Shown one piece after another: positions 16,997-25,158 of a stretch of DNA of 64,000 nucleotides; positions within the stretch are counted from its first letter, which is position 1; the number at the start of each line of letters is the position of its first letter. The position numbers were made by a program, and so were the translations under genes. This DNA comes from Bacteriovoracaceae bacterium UBA6261 (GTDB lineage Bacteria > Bdellovibrionota > Bacteriovoracia > Bacteriovoracales > Bacteriovoracaceae), in NCBI GenBank assembly GCA_002440825.1, contig DJVH01000015.1, positions 124,001 to 188,000 on the forward strand, read 5' to 3'. The notes under the pieces were generated by a model. That model was not told the DNA's origin, made no database searches, and saw only the letters and a list, made by a program, of their open reading frames with translations.

Positions 16997-17657
16997 ATCC
17001 TACGCCTCTATGAGTCTGGATAACTTTTTCGTTGAAATCTTTATCCACTTTATTGCGTAGGCGGCAAACGAGAACGTCGACGACATTTGTCTGAGGATCA
17101 AAATCGTAGCCCCAGACTTTTTCCAGGATGAGTGATTTGGTAATGACTTTTTCAGGATTTCTCATGAAGTAGTCGAGGAGAGCAAATTCCTTCACCTGAA
17201 GAGAAATCTTTTTTCCCTGACGGAAGACTTCGCGTTTTTCAAGATCCATGATCAGGTCGCCATAAGTTAACGTGGTTTCAAGCGATGTTTCCACAGGCGC
17301 GGCCCTTCTCAATAAGGCCTGGACTCTTGCCAGTAGCTCGGTAAATGCAAAAGGTTTTACCAGATAATCATCTCCACCCATCTGGAGTCCTTCAACTCTT
17401 TCTTCAAGAGACTTTTTTGCACTTAAGATTAAAACAGGTGTTCGGATTTTTTCTTCACGTATTTTTTTTAAGAGAGTAAGGCCATCCATAAGTGGTAGCA
17501 TCACATCGAGAATAATAATGTCGTATGCAGCTTTTTTGATTTTCTCAAATCCCATCAGGCCATCTGTCGCGGACTCAACCTGATAGCCGGCTTCGCGCAG
17601 ACCTAAATCCAGAAATTCGAGAATTTTTGAGTCATCTTCAATGATGAGAGTTTTCAT
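16977..17657 (-). CDS. OmpR/PhoB-family response regulator
   Basis: A 226-residue regulator: receiver domain (Asp8, Asp9, phospho-acceptor Asp51, Lys in DDYLVKPF) and a C-terminal winged helix (VKEFALLDYFMRNPEKVITK, VDVLVCRLRNKVDK, THRGVGYVLK). It binds DNA as a dimer on direct repeats. GAAGG lies seven bases before the ATG. A triple 11-bp direct repeat 84-116 bases upstream is its likely own binding site. It is the first gene of the two-gene signalling operon. Confidence 0.95.
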   Translation of the reverse strand: MKTLIIEDDSKILEFLDLGLREAGYQVESATDGLMGFEKIKKAAYDIIILDVMLPLMDGLTLLKKIREEKIRTPVLILSAKKSLEERVEGLQMGGDDYLVKPFAFTELLARVQALLRRAAPVETSLETTLTYGDLIMDLEKREVFRQGKKISLQVKEFALLDYFMRNPEKVITKSLILEKVWGYDFDPQTNVVDVLVCRLRNKVDKDFNEKVIQTHRGVGYVLKQA

Positions 17658-17740
17658 AGCGCACCTTCTATCTATAGTTCAGTTGAGGAGATACGCTATG
17701 ATAGCTTCACTAAAACAGGCTTTCAGGCCCGTAATGAAAA

Positions 17741-17773
17741 TTTAATTTGGTTTTAATTCCGTTTTAATCCCGA
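17741..17773 (-). promoter_or_regulatory. triple 11-bp direct repeat (OmpR/PhoB-type operator)
   Basis: TTTAAT starts at 17741, 17752 and 17763 (ATTAAA on the minus strand), a strict period of 11 bases. OmpR/PhoB-type dimers bind tandem half-sites with this period. It lies upstream of the response regulator gene on the same strand; a weak CTGAAA/TATCAT promoter pair sits between it and the start codon. Confidence 0.65.
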
Positions 17774-17778
17774 GGGAA

Positions 17779-19797
17779 TTAATACATATGGGCATTATGA
17801 TGAAGCAGGTACTTGGCCGTTTCATAGAGGCCTTTTGCCAGATCTTCCATCTGTTTATATTTTTCAGGGTATTTCTCTTTCACATTTTCATTCGGAGTTG
17901 CACTCGTATGATTATTAATTTTCCCCTGCCCATTGTACGGAATGTATTCAAAGTAAAAGTCCTGATCAATCAAGGCAAGATTGAATGGCGCCGTCCAGCT
18001 ATACGAGAAGGCTGCACGATATGAATCAAATTTCGGATTAAATAAATCCCTTCCGAAACTGCGCGTGCGATAGGGGATTCCTGCCAGACCAGCGATCGTC
18101 GGCATAACATCCATTTCACTTGCGATTTTTGTTTCCACACCCGGCTTGACGTATTTTGGGGAGTGAATGATCAGCGGAACGTGAAAACCATTTGAAAGGG
18201 GTCTTTCCCATTCCTGAGTATTGAGAGCTCCACTGGCCGGCAAACTGTGATCGCCGAAAACAAGGAAGATTGTATTGTCATACCATTTTGTCTTCTTCGC
18301 CATATCGATGAATTTGCCGAGAGCGTAGTCCTGCAATCTCATTGCATTGTAATCAGCAAGGGAATCGAAACCGTATTCTTGAACTGCTTTTACTGAAATA
18401 TCTTTTTCAGTGAGAGTTTTAAAATCGTCATTGTCTTCAGGAATTGTATACGGACGGTGAAAGCCCGAGGTCTGAATCAGAGCAAAGAAAGGTTTTTCGA
18501 CGGTGCGGCCATTATCAATGACGCCGAAGGATTCTTTCATCAAATTGAGATCTGAAATGCCCCAGACGTCTACACGAGGACTTTTGTATGACCCTTCTTC
18601 ATAAACATTCAACTGGGGAATATTGTAGGTGAGAACACCGCGGATGTTCCCCCAATTGGCGCTTCCACCCAGGAAATAAAATTTTTCATACCCGTTGAGC
18701 TCGCCGATATTGGTATGTTGATTGACGATAAAGGGATTTCTGGATCCCGTCTTTACGCGCGAAATATCCGGAAGCGAGGTAATGGCCGCAAAAACAGATC
18801 TCGCTGTAGCAACCGTTGGCGTATAAAATTTAGTAAAAAGAAGCGATTCGCCGGCAAGCTTATCAAGATTCGGCGTAGGATTGACTTTCGATCCCCCGAC
18901 TCCCGTTTTATAAAAACCCATTGATTCCATGATAAAGACAACCACATTGGGATGTTGTTTCATTCTTTCTGGATTGGCCGGATAAGAACGGATGAAATTG
19001 AGATGAGTCGGATCGTATTCAGGACCATTTTTCTCAATTCCCAGAAACTCCGCAACCATCGGATAAACTTCACGAACTTTCGCTTCATCAAAATCATCAG
19101 TCTTGAAACTGTAGGTATCAGCGACATACAGAAGAGGATTCAATGAAAGATTTGAAGTAAATGGATCAGGTGAATTGAAGGCTTCCGACCAGCGAAGCGG
19201 ATACCATTTTGTTGACCCATAAATTCCCAAAGCAAACAGGAAAACAAATGTCGTTATGCTGAGCACTTTTTCTTTCTTCGTTCCAGAGTGCCAGGTCTCC
19301 AGCATCGGTGTCACTAAGCGCGAAAGGGCGTAATAGGCGGCAATTGTAAAGGCCGCGATCAGAAATATGAAAAGCGGCCAGGGATAAGTTTCCCGGACCA
19401 TCTCAAAGGAGATCATTGGATTTTTTAAGAACTGAATGACGGTGGAGTTCAAACGTTGTTTGAGATAAGCAAAATAGCCTGCATCAGTGATATATAAAAA
19501 AGTCGTCACTCCAAAAAGCAGAGTATAGAAAAAATTGACGAAACGGATTTTAGAATTCGTTTTCATCGGAATATTGATAGCGATAATTGCAGGCAGCAAT
19601 AGAATCATTGCAAGTCTTAAATCAAATTTAAAACCGAGATAAAGGGCCTTCATGAGATAAGGCATATTGGCCGAACTCAGTTCTCTGTGAAAGTACGCAA
19701 GAAAAATCAAACGGAAAAGCGTATAAGCGACCATTTGAAAGATAATGAGGGAATAAAGAAACTTTAGTTTCGGCGTATTGAAGAATTTATTTTTCAT
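17779..19797 (-). CDS. LtaS/OpgB-like membrane sulfatase-fold phosphotransferase
   Basis: A 672-residue protein with about five N-terminal TM helices (within 1-200) and an extracytoplasmic alkaline-phosphatase-superfamily domain. FIMESMGFYKTG holds the metal Glu291, Thr331 in TVATARSVFAA is the likely catalytic nucleophile, and FGDHSLPAS plus GFHVPLIIHSP complete the site. Relatives transfer glycerol phosphate or phosphoethanolamine from phospholipids to lipoteichoic acid, glucans or lipid A. In a Gram-negative the last two are likelier. It starts 19 bases after the hydrolase gene and probably belongs to the ggt-hydrolase operon. Confidence 0.88.
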   Translation of the reverse strand: MKNKFFNTPKLKFLYSLIIFQMVAYTLFRLIFLAYFHRELSSANMPYLMKALYLGFKFDLRLAMILLLPAIIAINIPMKTNSKIRFVNFFYTLLFGVTTFLYITDAGYFAYLKQRLNSTVIQFLKNPMISFEMVRETYPWPLFIFLIAAFTIAAYYALSRLVTPMLETWHSGTKKEKVLSITTFVFLFALGIYGSTKWYPLRWSEAFNSPDPFTSNLSLNPLLYVADTYSFKTDDFDEAKVREVYPMVAEFLGIEKNGPEYDPTHLNFIRSYPANPERMKQHPNVVVFIMESMGFYKTGVGGSKVNPTPNLDKLAGESLLFTKFYTPTVATARSVFAAITSLPDISRVKTGSRNPFIVNQHTNIGELNGYEKFYFLGGSANWGNIRGVLTYNIPQLNVYEEGSYKSPRVDVWGISDLNLMKESFGVIDNGRTVEKPFFALIQTSGFHRPYTIPEDNDDFKTLTEKDISVKAVQEYGFDSLADYNAMRLQDYALGKFIDMAKKTKWYDNTIFLVFGDHSLPASGALNTQEWERPLSNGFHVPLIIHSPKYVKPGVETKIASEMDVMPTIAGLAGIPYRTRSFGRDLFNPKFDSYRAAFSYSWTAPFNLALIDQDFYFEYIPYNGQGKINNHTSATPNENVKEKYPEKYKQMEDLAKGLYETAKYLLHHNAHMY

Positions 19798-19816
19798 GGA
19801 AAATTTATACGTTAGT

Positions 19817-20695
19817 TTAGCTTAAAAATCCATCATCTTTGCCAAAAACGAAAGTATAAATCTTTTGCTGAACATCATCTGCAACCTTACTGACCACTGG
19901 TGACATCAAGTGGTGAGGATCATGATCATTGTACCAGACATGCGTAAGATTTTTCGCATCTCTTTCCAGGACTTTCTTAGAGGACGCTTGTTTTACTGTC
20001 CAATCTCCACGAGTGAGAAACATCTGCACTGGAATGTCGATGTCAGCTTTTTCAGCACGATAAACTTCCAGACCAAGCTTTTTTATTTCACGGGCCGTCG
20101 TCACGGGAATGCATTGATTATAAAGCTTGCGGTTTAATGTCATGACTTTCAGGTCTCTGAAACGAGTGAAAAAATAAACAGGATCAATACTGATATTGTT
20201 GAGAAGTTTTTCTATGAGTCCATCAAGGAAAGTCGTAAAACGCTGTTTGAAAAAAGGAGAAACGAGATGAAGACTTTTTAAAGTCGAAGGGGCTTTATTT
20301 CTTCGCAAAAAATCATGCAATAAAAGCCCGCCCGTTGAAAAACCGGCGGCATGAATTTCTTCAAAGCTTGAAGCCACAAGCAGTAATTGTTCTTCCATTT
20401 CTTTTTTCCAGCGCTCAGCTTTATAAGCGTTGGCGACGCGAGAGGTGGAGCCATGTCCGGGAATGAGAAAACCTACAACGCTCCAGCCTTTTTGAATAAA
20501 AGGTTTGGCGATATGGAGCATTTCACTTGGAGACCCCATGTAACCGTGGGCGAGAAAGAGCGCTTTGTTCACTTCAGGATGGCCTTCAATCCAGAAGGCT
20601 TTTTTTTCAGGTGTCATAACCTGGGTGTGATCAATCGCTGAGTATTCAGTATAAAGATCCTGATATTTTTTTAAATAAGTTTCACGGTTTTTCAT
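19817..20695 (-). CDS. alpha/beta hydrolase (lipase/esterase-like)
   Basis: A 292-residue alpha/beta hydrolase. LFLAHGYMGSPSEML is the oxyanion-hole region, AAGFSTGGLLLHDFL the GxSxG nucleophile elbow, and the Asp of TRGDWTV with the His pair in DHDPHHLMSP would finish the triad. No signal peptide. It resembles carboxylesterase/monoacylglycerol lipase-like enzymes. The start overlaps the ggt stop by four bases. The substrate is unknown; its place between ggt and the LtaS-like gene hints at lipid or envelope turnover. Confidence 0.82.
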   Translation of the reverse strand: MKNRETYLKKYQDLYTEYSAIDHTQVMTPEKKAFWIEGHPEVNKALFLAHGYMGSPSEMLHIAKPFIQKGWSVVGFLIPGHGSTSRVANAYKAERWKKEMEEQLLLVASSFEEIHAAGFSTGGLLLHDFLRRNKAPSTLKSLHLVSPFFKQRFTTFLDGLIEKLLNNISIDPVYFFTRFRDLKVMTLNRKLYNQCIPVTTAREIKKLGLEVYRAEKADIDIPVQMFLTRGDWTVKQASSKKVLERDAKNLTHVWYNDHDPHHLMSPVVSKVADDVQQKIYTFVFGKDDGFLS

Positions 20696-22440
20696 AAAGC
20701 AGTACTTGTTCCGATGTCTCTTGGATCAGAAACAGCGTGAAGAAAATCTCCTTCTTTGGTCACGGCCATGACGTTGCATGGAACAGGATTGATCTCAATT
20801 TTATGGCCGCGTTTCTGGAGATCGGCCACGACGTCCGAGCGCGGTCCAGGTGGATCAATGTCGATTTTGTCAGGAGTCCATTGATGGTGAAAACGAATGG
20901 CCGTTACAGATTCATACAGTGGCAATCTGTACTCGAGATAATTAAGCATTGTTTGTAATACACAAGTAATGATTCGTGTTCCTCCAGGTGCACCGACACT
21001 CATCACTGGATCATTGTTTTTTAATACAAGTGTTGGCGTCATGCTTGAGAGTGGAGTTTTTCCAGGAGCAATTGCGTTTTGCGAGCCACCGATGGCCCCG
21101 AAGAGATTGGCCACGCCTGGTTGTGCACTGAAGTCATCCATTTCGTTGTTGAGAACAATGCCGGTCCCGGGAAGAACGAGACTTGATCCCATATAGCCGT
21201 TGATCGTTTGAGTTGTGCTCACCATATTGCCGTTGCTGTCAATAATGGAAAGATGAGTTGTTTCAGTGTGCTCAAATCCCGGAATCGATCCGGCCTTTAC
21301 ATCTTTTGAAAGTCGGGCAGAATGCTTGATATCCATTCTTCTTTCAGCTGCATATTTTTTTGAAGTAAGTGTTTCAACCGGAACTTTGACAAAATCCGGG
21401 TCTCCCAGATATTTCGCTCTGTCAGCAAAGGCCGATCTCATTGATTCCGCTGTCAGGTGAATAGCCTCAGCAGAAAGAAATCCTTTCTCAGCAAGGCGAT
21501 CGTCTTCCAGCATGTTGAGCATTTGAATCACATGAACACCTCCAGAACTTGGCGGAGGCATGGAAACAATATCGTAGTCTTTGTATTTGCTGATCAGTGG
21601 CTGTTTCCATTTTACTTTGTAGTTTTCCAGATCTGCTCTGGTGATCAACCCTTGGTGTTTTGAAAAATAATCGGCGAAAACTGCTGCAATCTTGCCTTTA
21701 TAAAAAACATTTTTTCCTTCTTTGGAAATCAATCGAAGAGTCCGGCCCAGGTCAGATTGAAAGAGAAGTTCTCCTTCTCGCAAAGCTTTTTTGTCTGAGT
21801 TCAGGAAAATGCGGGCAGCTTCCGGATCCTGAGCAAGCAGGCTTTCTTTTTGAAGCAAAGCCTTGGCGAGACTCGGATAAACAGGAAAACCATTTTCAGC
21901 AAGAACAATGGCAGGCGCGATAACTTCACTGCGTTTTAATTTTCCGAATTTCTCATGAATTTCCAGAAGTCCAGCGACGAGTCCAGGAACTCCTGATGCG
22001 AGAATGCCGTTGATGGAAAGTTGTGAGATTGCCTTGCCTTCTTTATCCTGAAACATTTTTTCAAAAGATTTCATCGGAGCGCGTTCGCGAAAATCAACAG
22101 CGTAGAGCTTATTGGTCGTGCCATCACGGAAGATCAAAAATCCGCCGCCACCAATGCCTGTGGAATGCGGTCTTTCAACCGACAGCACGAATGAAGCAGC
22201 AACGGCTGCATCAATGGCATTGCCTCCGCGATTTAAAATTTCCTTCGCTGCCCTTGTCGCGTAAATTCCTTGCGTGGCCACGGCATAATTTTTTCCAACA
22301 GCTTCCGCACTTTGATGATCGATGCGTTCACTCGCCGTAAGAATAACTGGATTGGCCGGGATTTTCGATGAAGGAGTCTGACAACGAGTCAAAAGGACGG
22401 AGAGAACTAAAATGGAGAAAATTTTAAATTTTAATTTCAT
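20692..22440 (-). CDS. ggt: gamma-glutamyltransferase (lipoprotein)
   Basis: A 582-residue Ntn-hydrolase. The autoprocessing Thr394 opens TTHLSIID, followed by STTQTINGYMGSSLVLPGTG, NNEMDDF and MSVGAPGG; the heavy chain has GGNAIDAAVAASFVLSVERPHSTGIGGGGFL. It cleaves the gamma-glutamyl bond of glutathione and related peptides. The N-terminus ends in a lipobox (VLLTRC, Cys20), so it should be a lipoprotein facing the periplasm rather than a soluble enzyme. It is the first gene of the minus-strand set ggt-hydrolase-LtaS-like. Confidence 0.95.
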   Translation of the reverse strand: MKLKFKIFSILVLSVLLTRCQTPSSKIPANPVILTASERIDHQSAEAVGKNYAVATQGIYATRAAKEILNRGGNAIDAAVAASFVLSVERPHSTGIGGGGFLIFRDGTTNKLYAVDFRERAPMKSFEKMFQDKEGKAISQLSINGILASGVPGLVAGLLEIHEKFGKLKRSEVIAPAIVLAENGFPVYPSLAKALLQKESLLAQDPEAARIFLNSDKKALREGELLFQSDLGRTLRLISKEGKNVFYKGKIAAVFADYFSKHQGLITRADLENYKVKWKQPLISKYKDYDIVSMPPPSSGGVHVIQMLNMLEDDRLAEKGFLSAEAIHLTAESMRSAFADRAKYLGDPDFVKVPVETLTSKKYAAERRMDIKHSARLSKDVKAGSIPGFEHTETTHLSIIDSNGNMVSTTQTINGYMGSSLVLPGTGIVLNNEMDDFSAQPGVANLFGAIGGSQNAIAPGKTPLSSMTPTLVLKNNDPVMSVGAPGGTRIITCVLQTMLNYLEYRLPLYESVTAIRFHHQWTPDKIDIDPPGPRSDVVADLQKRGHKIEINPVPCNVMAVTKEGDFLHAVSDPRDIGTSTAL

Positions 22441-22510
22441 AGGCTCATTACTATAAATTTATTTGTTTCATCTTCCAATGAGAAAAGCTCTCATCCCGCC
22501 TCGCTCCTTA

Positions 22511-22558
22511 TGACACCATAACGGGCCCGAGGCCAGAAACACTCTGGCACTGGTGTCA
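22511..22558. repeat. structured inverted repeat in the ggt/lipoprotein gap
   Basis: TGACACCA (22511-22518) and TGGTGTCA (22551-22558) flank an inner hairpin GCCAGA/TCTGGC (22532-22537/22543-22548). The outer arms resemble the GGTGTC/GGCACC words in the repeat cluster near 52.4 kb. Role unknown: a folded leader for either divergent gene or a REP-like palindrome. Confidence 0.45.
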
Positions 22559-22677
22559 AAAACATCTTTTGTGCGCCGTGCGTCTTCTTGTTGATAAAGT
22601 TGAGTTTTTCACTTGGCATAAGCCTTGCTTTTAGGCATTCGTCGGCATCAGGCTGACTCATCAAGAGGGGGATGAAA

Positions 22678-23331
22678 ATGAAAGCTAAATCAAGAGTTTT
22701 AAAAAATGTTCTGTGCTTACTGGCCGTCACTGTTCTATCAGCATCATGTGTTACTCTTGATGGTCGTCTGGATGTGAAGCAGGCGATGAGCGCGCGAAAA
22801 AAATCCGGTTTTTTAAATCTTAAAACAAAGGAAATCCGCATTGAGCCGGATCTGTACGAAGCTTCGCTGAAAGCAAACAGCGACAAAAGTTTTACTTTGA
22901 AACTAGAAGGCCGCGAGAAAATTCTTATTCCACTTAAAAGCGAAAAAGACCTGAATGTTCCAAGTAACGGACGTGTGTTTATTTCTCATTCCGAAATCAA
23001 TCAGCCTTTTGATGTTTCGGGCGTGATTACAACAGATATAACTTTGTCTGAAAGACAAAGTGCGATTGAAGAATGTTCATTTAATGTCACTGAAAATCAC
23101 TGTAAAAAAATCTGTGAAAAAGAAGATTCATGCAAGATCGAATGTAAAGATGAAACGGTCACCATGCATGGTCATCACTTTGTTGAGTTTCACTTCCAGA
23201 CGATTCACCGTGACTTAGCGATGGATCTGCTAAAGCAGGAAAAAGGTGAAGTCCTGGCAACTTTCCACGGAACAGATTCTGAAACGTCGCGAATTACAGA
23301 TTTCGAAGGACGTTGCGAAGTAAGAAGATAA
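22678..23331 (+). CDS. hypothetical Cys-rich lipoprotein
   Basis: A 217-residue protein. The ATG at 22678 has AAGAGGGG seven bases upstream, a better distance than the ATG at 22672. A signal peptide ends in LSASC, a lipobox. The mature protein is charged, with six cysteines clustered around residues 137-160 (in CSFNVTENHCKKICEK, SCKIEC), which suggests a small disulfide knot. A final Cys sits in FEGRCEVRR. No family recognised. A hairpin follows the stop. Confidence 0.65.
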   Translation: MKAKSRVLKNVLCLLAVTVLSASCVTLDGRLDVKQAMSARKKSGFLNLKTKEIRIEPDLYEASLKANSDKSFTLKLEGREKILIPLKSEKDLNVPSNGRVFISHSEINQPFDVSGVITTDITLSERQSAIEECSFNVTENHCKKICEKEDSCKIECKDETVTMHGHHFVEFHFQTIHRDLAMDLLKQEKGEVLATFHGTDSETSRITDFEGRCEVRR

Positions 23332-23345
23332 AACCACAATCACTT

Positions 23346-23374
23346 CTGGTGGATTAAAATTTGTAATCCACCAG
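23346..23374. terminator. hairpin between convergent genes
   Basis: CTGGTGGATTA (23346-23356) pairs with TAATCCACCAG (23364-23374), 11 perfect pairs with a seven-base loop. It overlaps the last codons of the minus-strand gene. No T run follows in either direction, so it may stabilise 3' ends rather than terminate alone. Confidence 0.5.
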
Positions 23375-24529
23375 CGGTGTTCTGAATTCATCAAGTCGCT
23401 TAATCATCATATTTTCAAACTCAGCTTTTTCAATTTTCGCCAATTCAAAAAATTTGGATTTCTTAATCCCGGCCATCAGATCAAAAGGCATATCGGCTTC
23501 GAGAGACTCAAGGCCATGCGGAAGAGCTTCGGTGAGTCCTCTGAAAGCACGGACATAACCAAAGGCCAAATCTTGCCGCGACCATCCTTCAAAAAGGGCA
23601 GCGATGATTTCCACTTTGTCAGCTGGAGTAAGTTTAGTTTCAGAGCCAAGAAGAGTTCCCCAGTCATCCATAAAAGGTCCGACGGGAACAAGATATCGGT
23701 TGGAAAGGCGAAGACAACGCGGTTGTCTTAAAGACATGTGTCTATGGTTTTCCACAGAAAGAAATTCTTTATTCACCAGTCCTGCGAACATTAAAACAGG
23801 AGAGTAGTTTGTATTGAGGCGGTGACCTAGTTTGTAAATTCTTTGCTTGAAAGGATCATCATCACTCATCTGCCATTGATCGATGACCCGGTCGAGATCG
23901 CCGAAATTGTGGGCCATGAGTGCAGTTGAACGCAGAAAATTGATGTGATCTCTTTTTTCCTGAAGGTCGAGTAGAAGTTTTTCTTCTTTATCATTTTCAG
24001 CAAGGATGACATCGGCCACTTCATCGGCCAGAGAATCGCGCTTATTTTTTTTCAGAGCACAATACGCACCGATGGCCACTGAAAGCCATGTTCCCTCGTG
24101 AGTGCTCATGACTTGATTCCGGGTGTGATTATACGATTTCCTGTTGGTCACCTGAGAATAATCCCAGGTCCAGGAGTCGATGGTCACCTTTGCCATTCGT
24201 TCGATGTGCTTGCCGATTTCACCATGACGCCAAAGTCCTTCGCGGATCTGATTGTCGACGTCAGTAGGAACAAAAGTTCCGGCCGTGGTCCAGTGGGCGG
24301 CCATGCAGATATGAAAGTATTCAGTGAGATCAATATTCTTAAGCGCATTCAGATTCTTTTTGTAGAAAATAAGTTTCGCAAGATAGGCGCGCTCTTTTCC
24401 AGTCGTGAGGATTTCATTGCCAGGCTCAGCTTTAAAAAGCCAGGGAGCAGTGTTTTCGACGTGCTTAAGTAATATATTGGGAGCAATTCCGGATAATGTG
24501 AGACCGGAGCGCAGTTCTTTTTTTGCCAT
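23354..24529 (-). CDS. conserved-looking hypothetical protein, 391 residues
   Basis: Soluble, helix-rich and charged, with no signal peptide or TM helix. Trp/His-rich stretches (HICMAAHWTTAGTF, IDSWTWDYSQVTNRKSYNHTRN, STHEGTWLSVAIGAYCAL) look like a buried functional core, but I do not recognise a family. It is transcribed alone: the next minus-strand gene upstream ends about 40 bases away and is separated by poorly coding sequence. Length and codon use are those of a normal gene. Confidence 0.75.
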   Translation of the reverse strand: MAKKELRSGLTLSGIAPNILLKHVENTAPWLFKAEPGNEILTTGKERAYLAKLIFYKKNLNALKNIDLTEYFHICMAAHWTTAGTFVPTDVDNQIREGLWRHGEIGKHIERMAKVTIDSWTWDYSQVTNRKSYNHTRNQVMSTHEGTWLSVAIGAYCALKKNKRDSLADEVADVILAENDKEEKLLLDLQEKRDHINFLRSTALMAHNFGDLDRVIDQWQMSDDDPFKQRIYKLGHRLNTNYSPVLMFAGLVNKEFLSVENHRHMSLRQPRCLRLSNRYLVPVGPFMDDWGTLLGSETKLTPADKVEIIAALFEGWSRQDLAFGYVRAFRGLTEALPHGLESLEADMPFDLMAGIKKSKFFELAKIEKAEFENMMIKRLDEFRTPLVDYKF

Positions 24530-24571
24530 ATCACGACAGATTAAAAACCACGCTCCATTCTGTAAAGCGGA

Positions 24572-24712
24572 TTATTTTTTGCGCTCTTTTAATCTGAAAA
24601 GTTTGGCGTGCATTTTTTTTCTAAGTAAATGTTCGTCAAGTAAATAGAAAAAGAGTGAAGAAACCGTAATCACCCCTCCGAGAATCAAAGGAGTCGAAAA
24701 AGAATAAGTCAC
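24572..24712 (-). CDS. possible small membrane protein, 46 residues
   Basis: A GTG start at 24712 is preceded at four bases by a full AGGAGG. The product has one TM helix (STPLILGGVITVSSLFFYLL) and a strongly basic C-terminal tail (RKKMHAKLFRLKERKK). A longer reading from a TTG at 24784 has no ribosome site. It follows the response regulator gene by 74 bases on the same strand and may be the last gene of that operon. No known family. Confidence 0.5.
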   Translation of the reverse strand: MTYSFSTPLILGGVITVSSLFFYLLDEHLLRKKMHAKLFRLKERKK

Positions 24713-24786
24713 AAAACCTCCTGGTTTTATCGGGAAAGATGATTCCCTTAATTCAAAAGATGAGAGTGAAGAAATAATTGTCAAGG

Positions 24787-25158
24787 TTAGTAAGGAAGAT
24801 TTCTTTTAACCACGTCAATTAAGGTATCGAGATCGAGAGGTTTTTTCAGCGTTTCTTTGAAGTTGAGTTTATCAATGTCTTCATGTTTACCGGCCGCTGA
24901 AAGAATAATAGTCGGGATATTTGCTATTTTCGGATCTTTCAATTGAAATTCTCTGAATTCATAGCCATTCATATAAGGCATCATGATGTCCAGAAGGATG
25001 AGACCTGGATTTTTTTCAGCTGTTTTCAAAAACTCCAAGGCTTCTTTGCCATTGAAGCAACATTTAATCTGATAACCTTCTTCTTTTAGAATCGATTCCA
25101 CAGCTTCGCTGATATCAATATCATCTTCTACAAGCAATACGTATTGATCAGAATTCAT
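24787..25158 (-). CDS. single-domain (REC-only) response regulator
   Basis: A 123-residue CheY-like receiver: acidic pair Asp12/Asp13, phospho-acceptor Asp57 (LILLDIMMP), Ser/Ala in ILSAAGK and Lys in TLKKPLD. No output domain. I place the start at the ATG at 25158, with GGAG eight bases upstream; this overlaps the kinase stop by 11 bases. It is probably phosphorylated by that kinase and passes the signal by protein contact or phosphorelay. Confidence 0.9.
   Translation of the reverse strand: MNSDQYVLLVEDDIDISEAVESILKEEGYQIKCCFNGKEALEFLKTAEKNPGLILLDIMMPYMNGYEFREFQLKDPKIANIPTIILSAAGKHEDIDKLNFKETLKKPLDLDTLIDVVKRNLPY

Noticed and set aside
22491..22886. Minus-strand gene opposite the Cys-rich lipoprotein start
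   Set aside because: The frame has no ribosome site, overlaps a well-supported lipoprotein gene and has an irregular composition.
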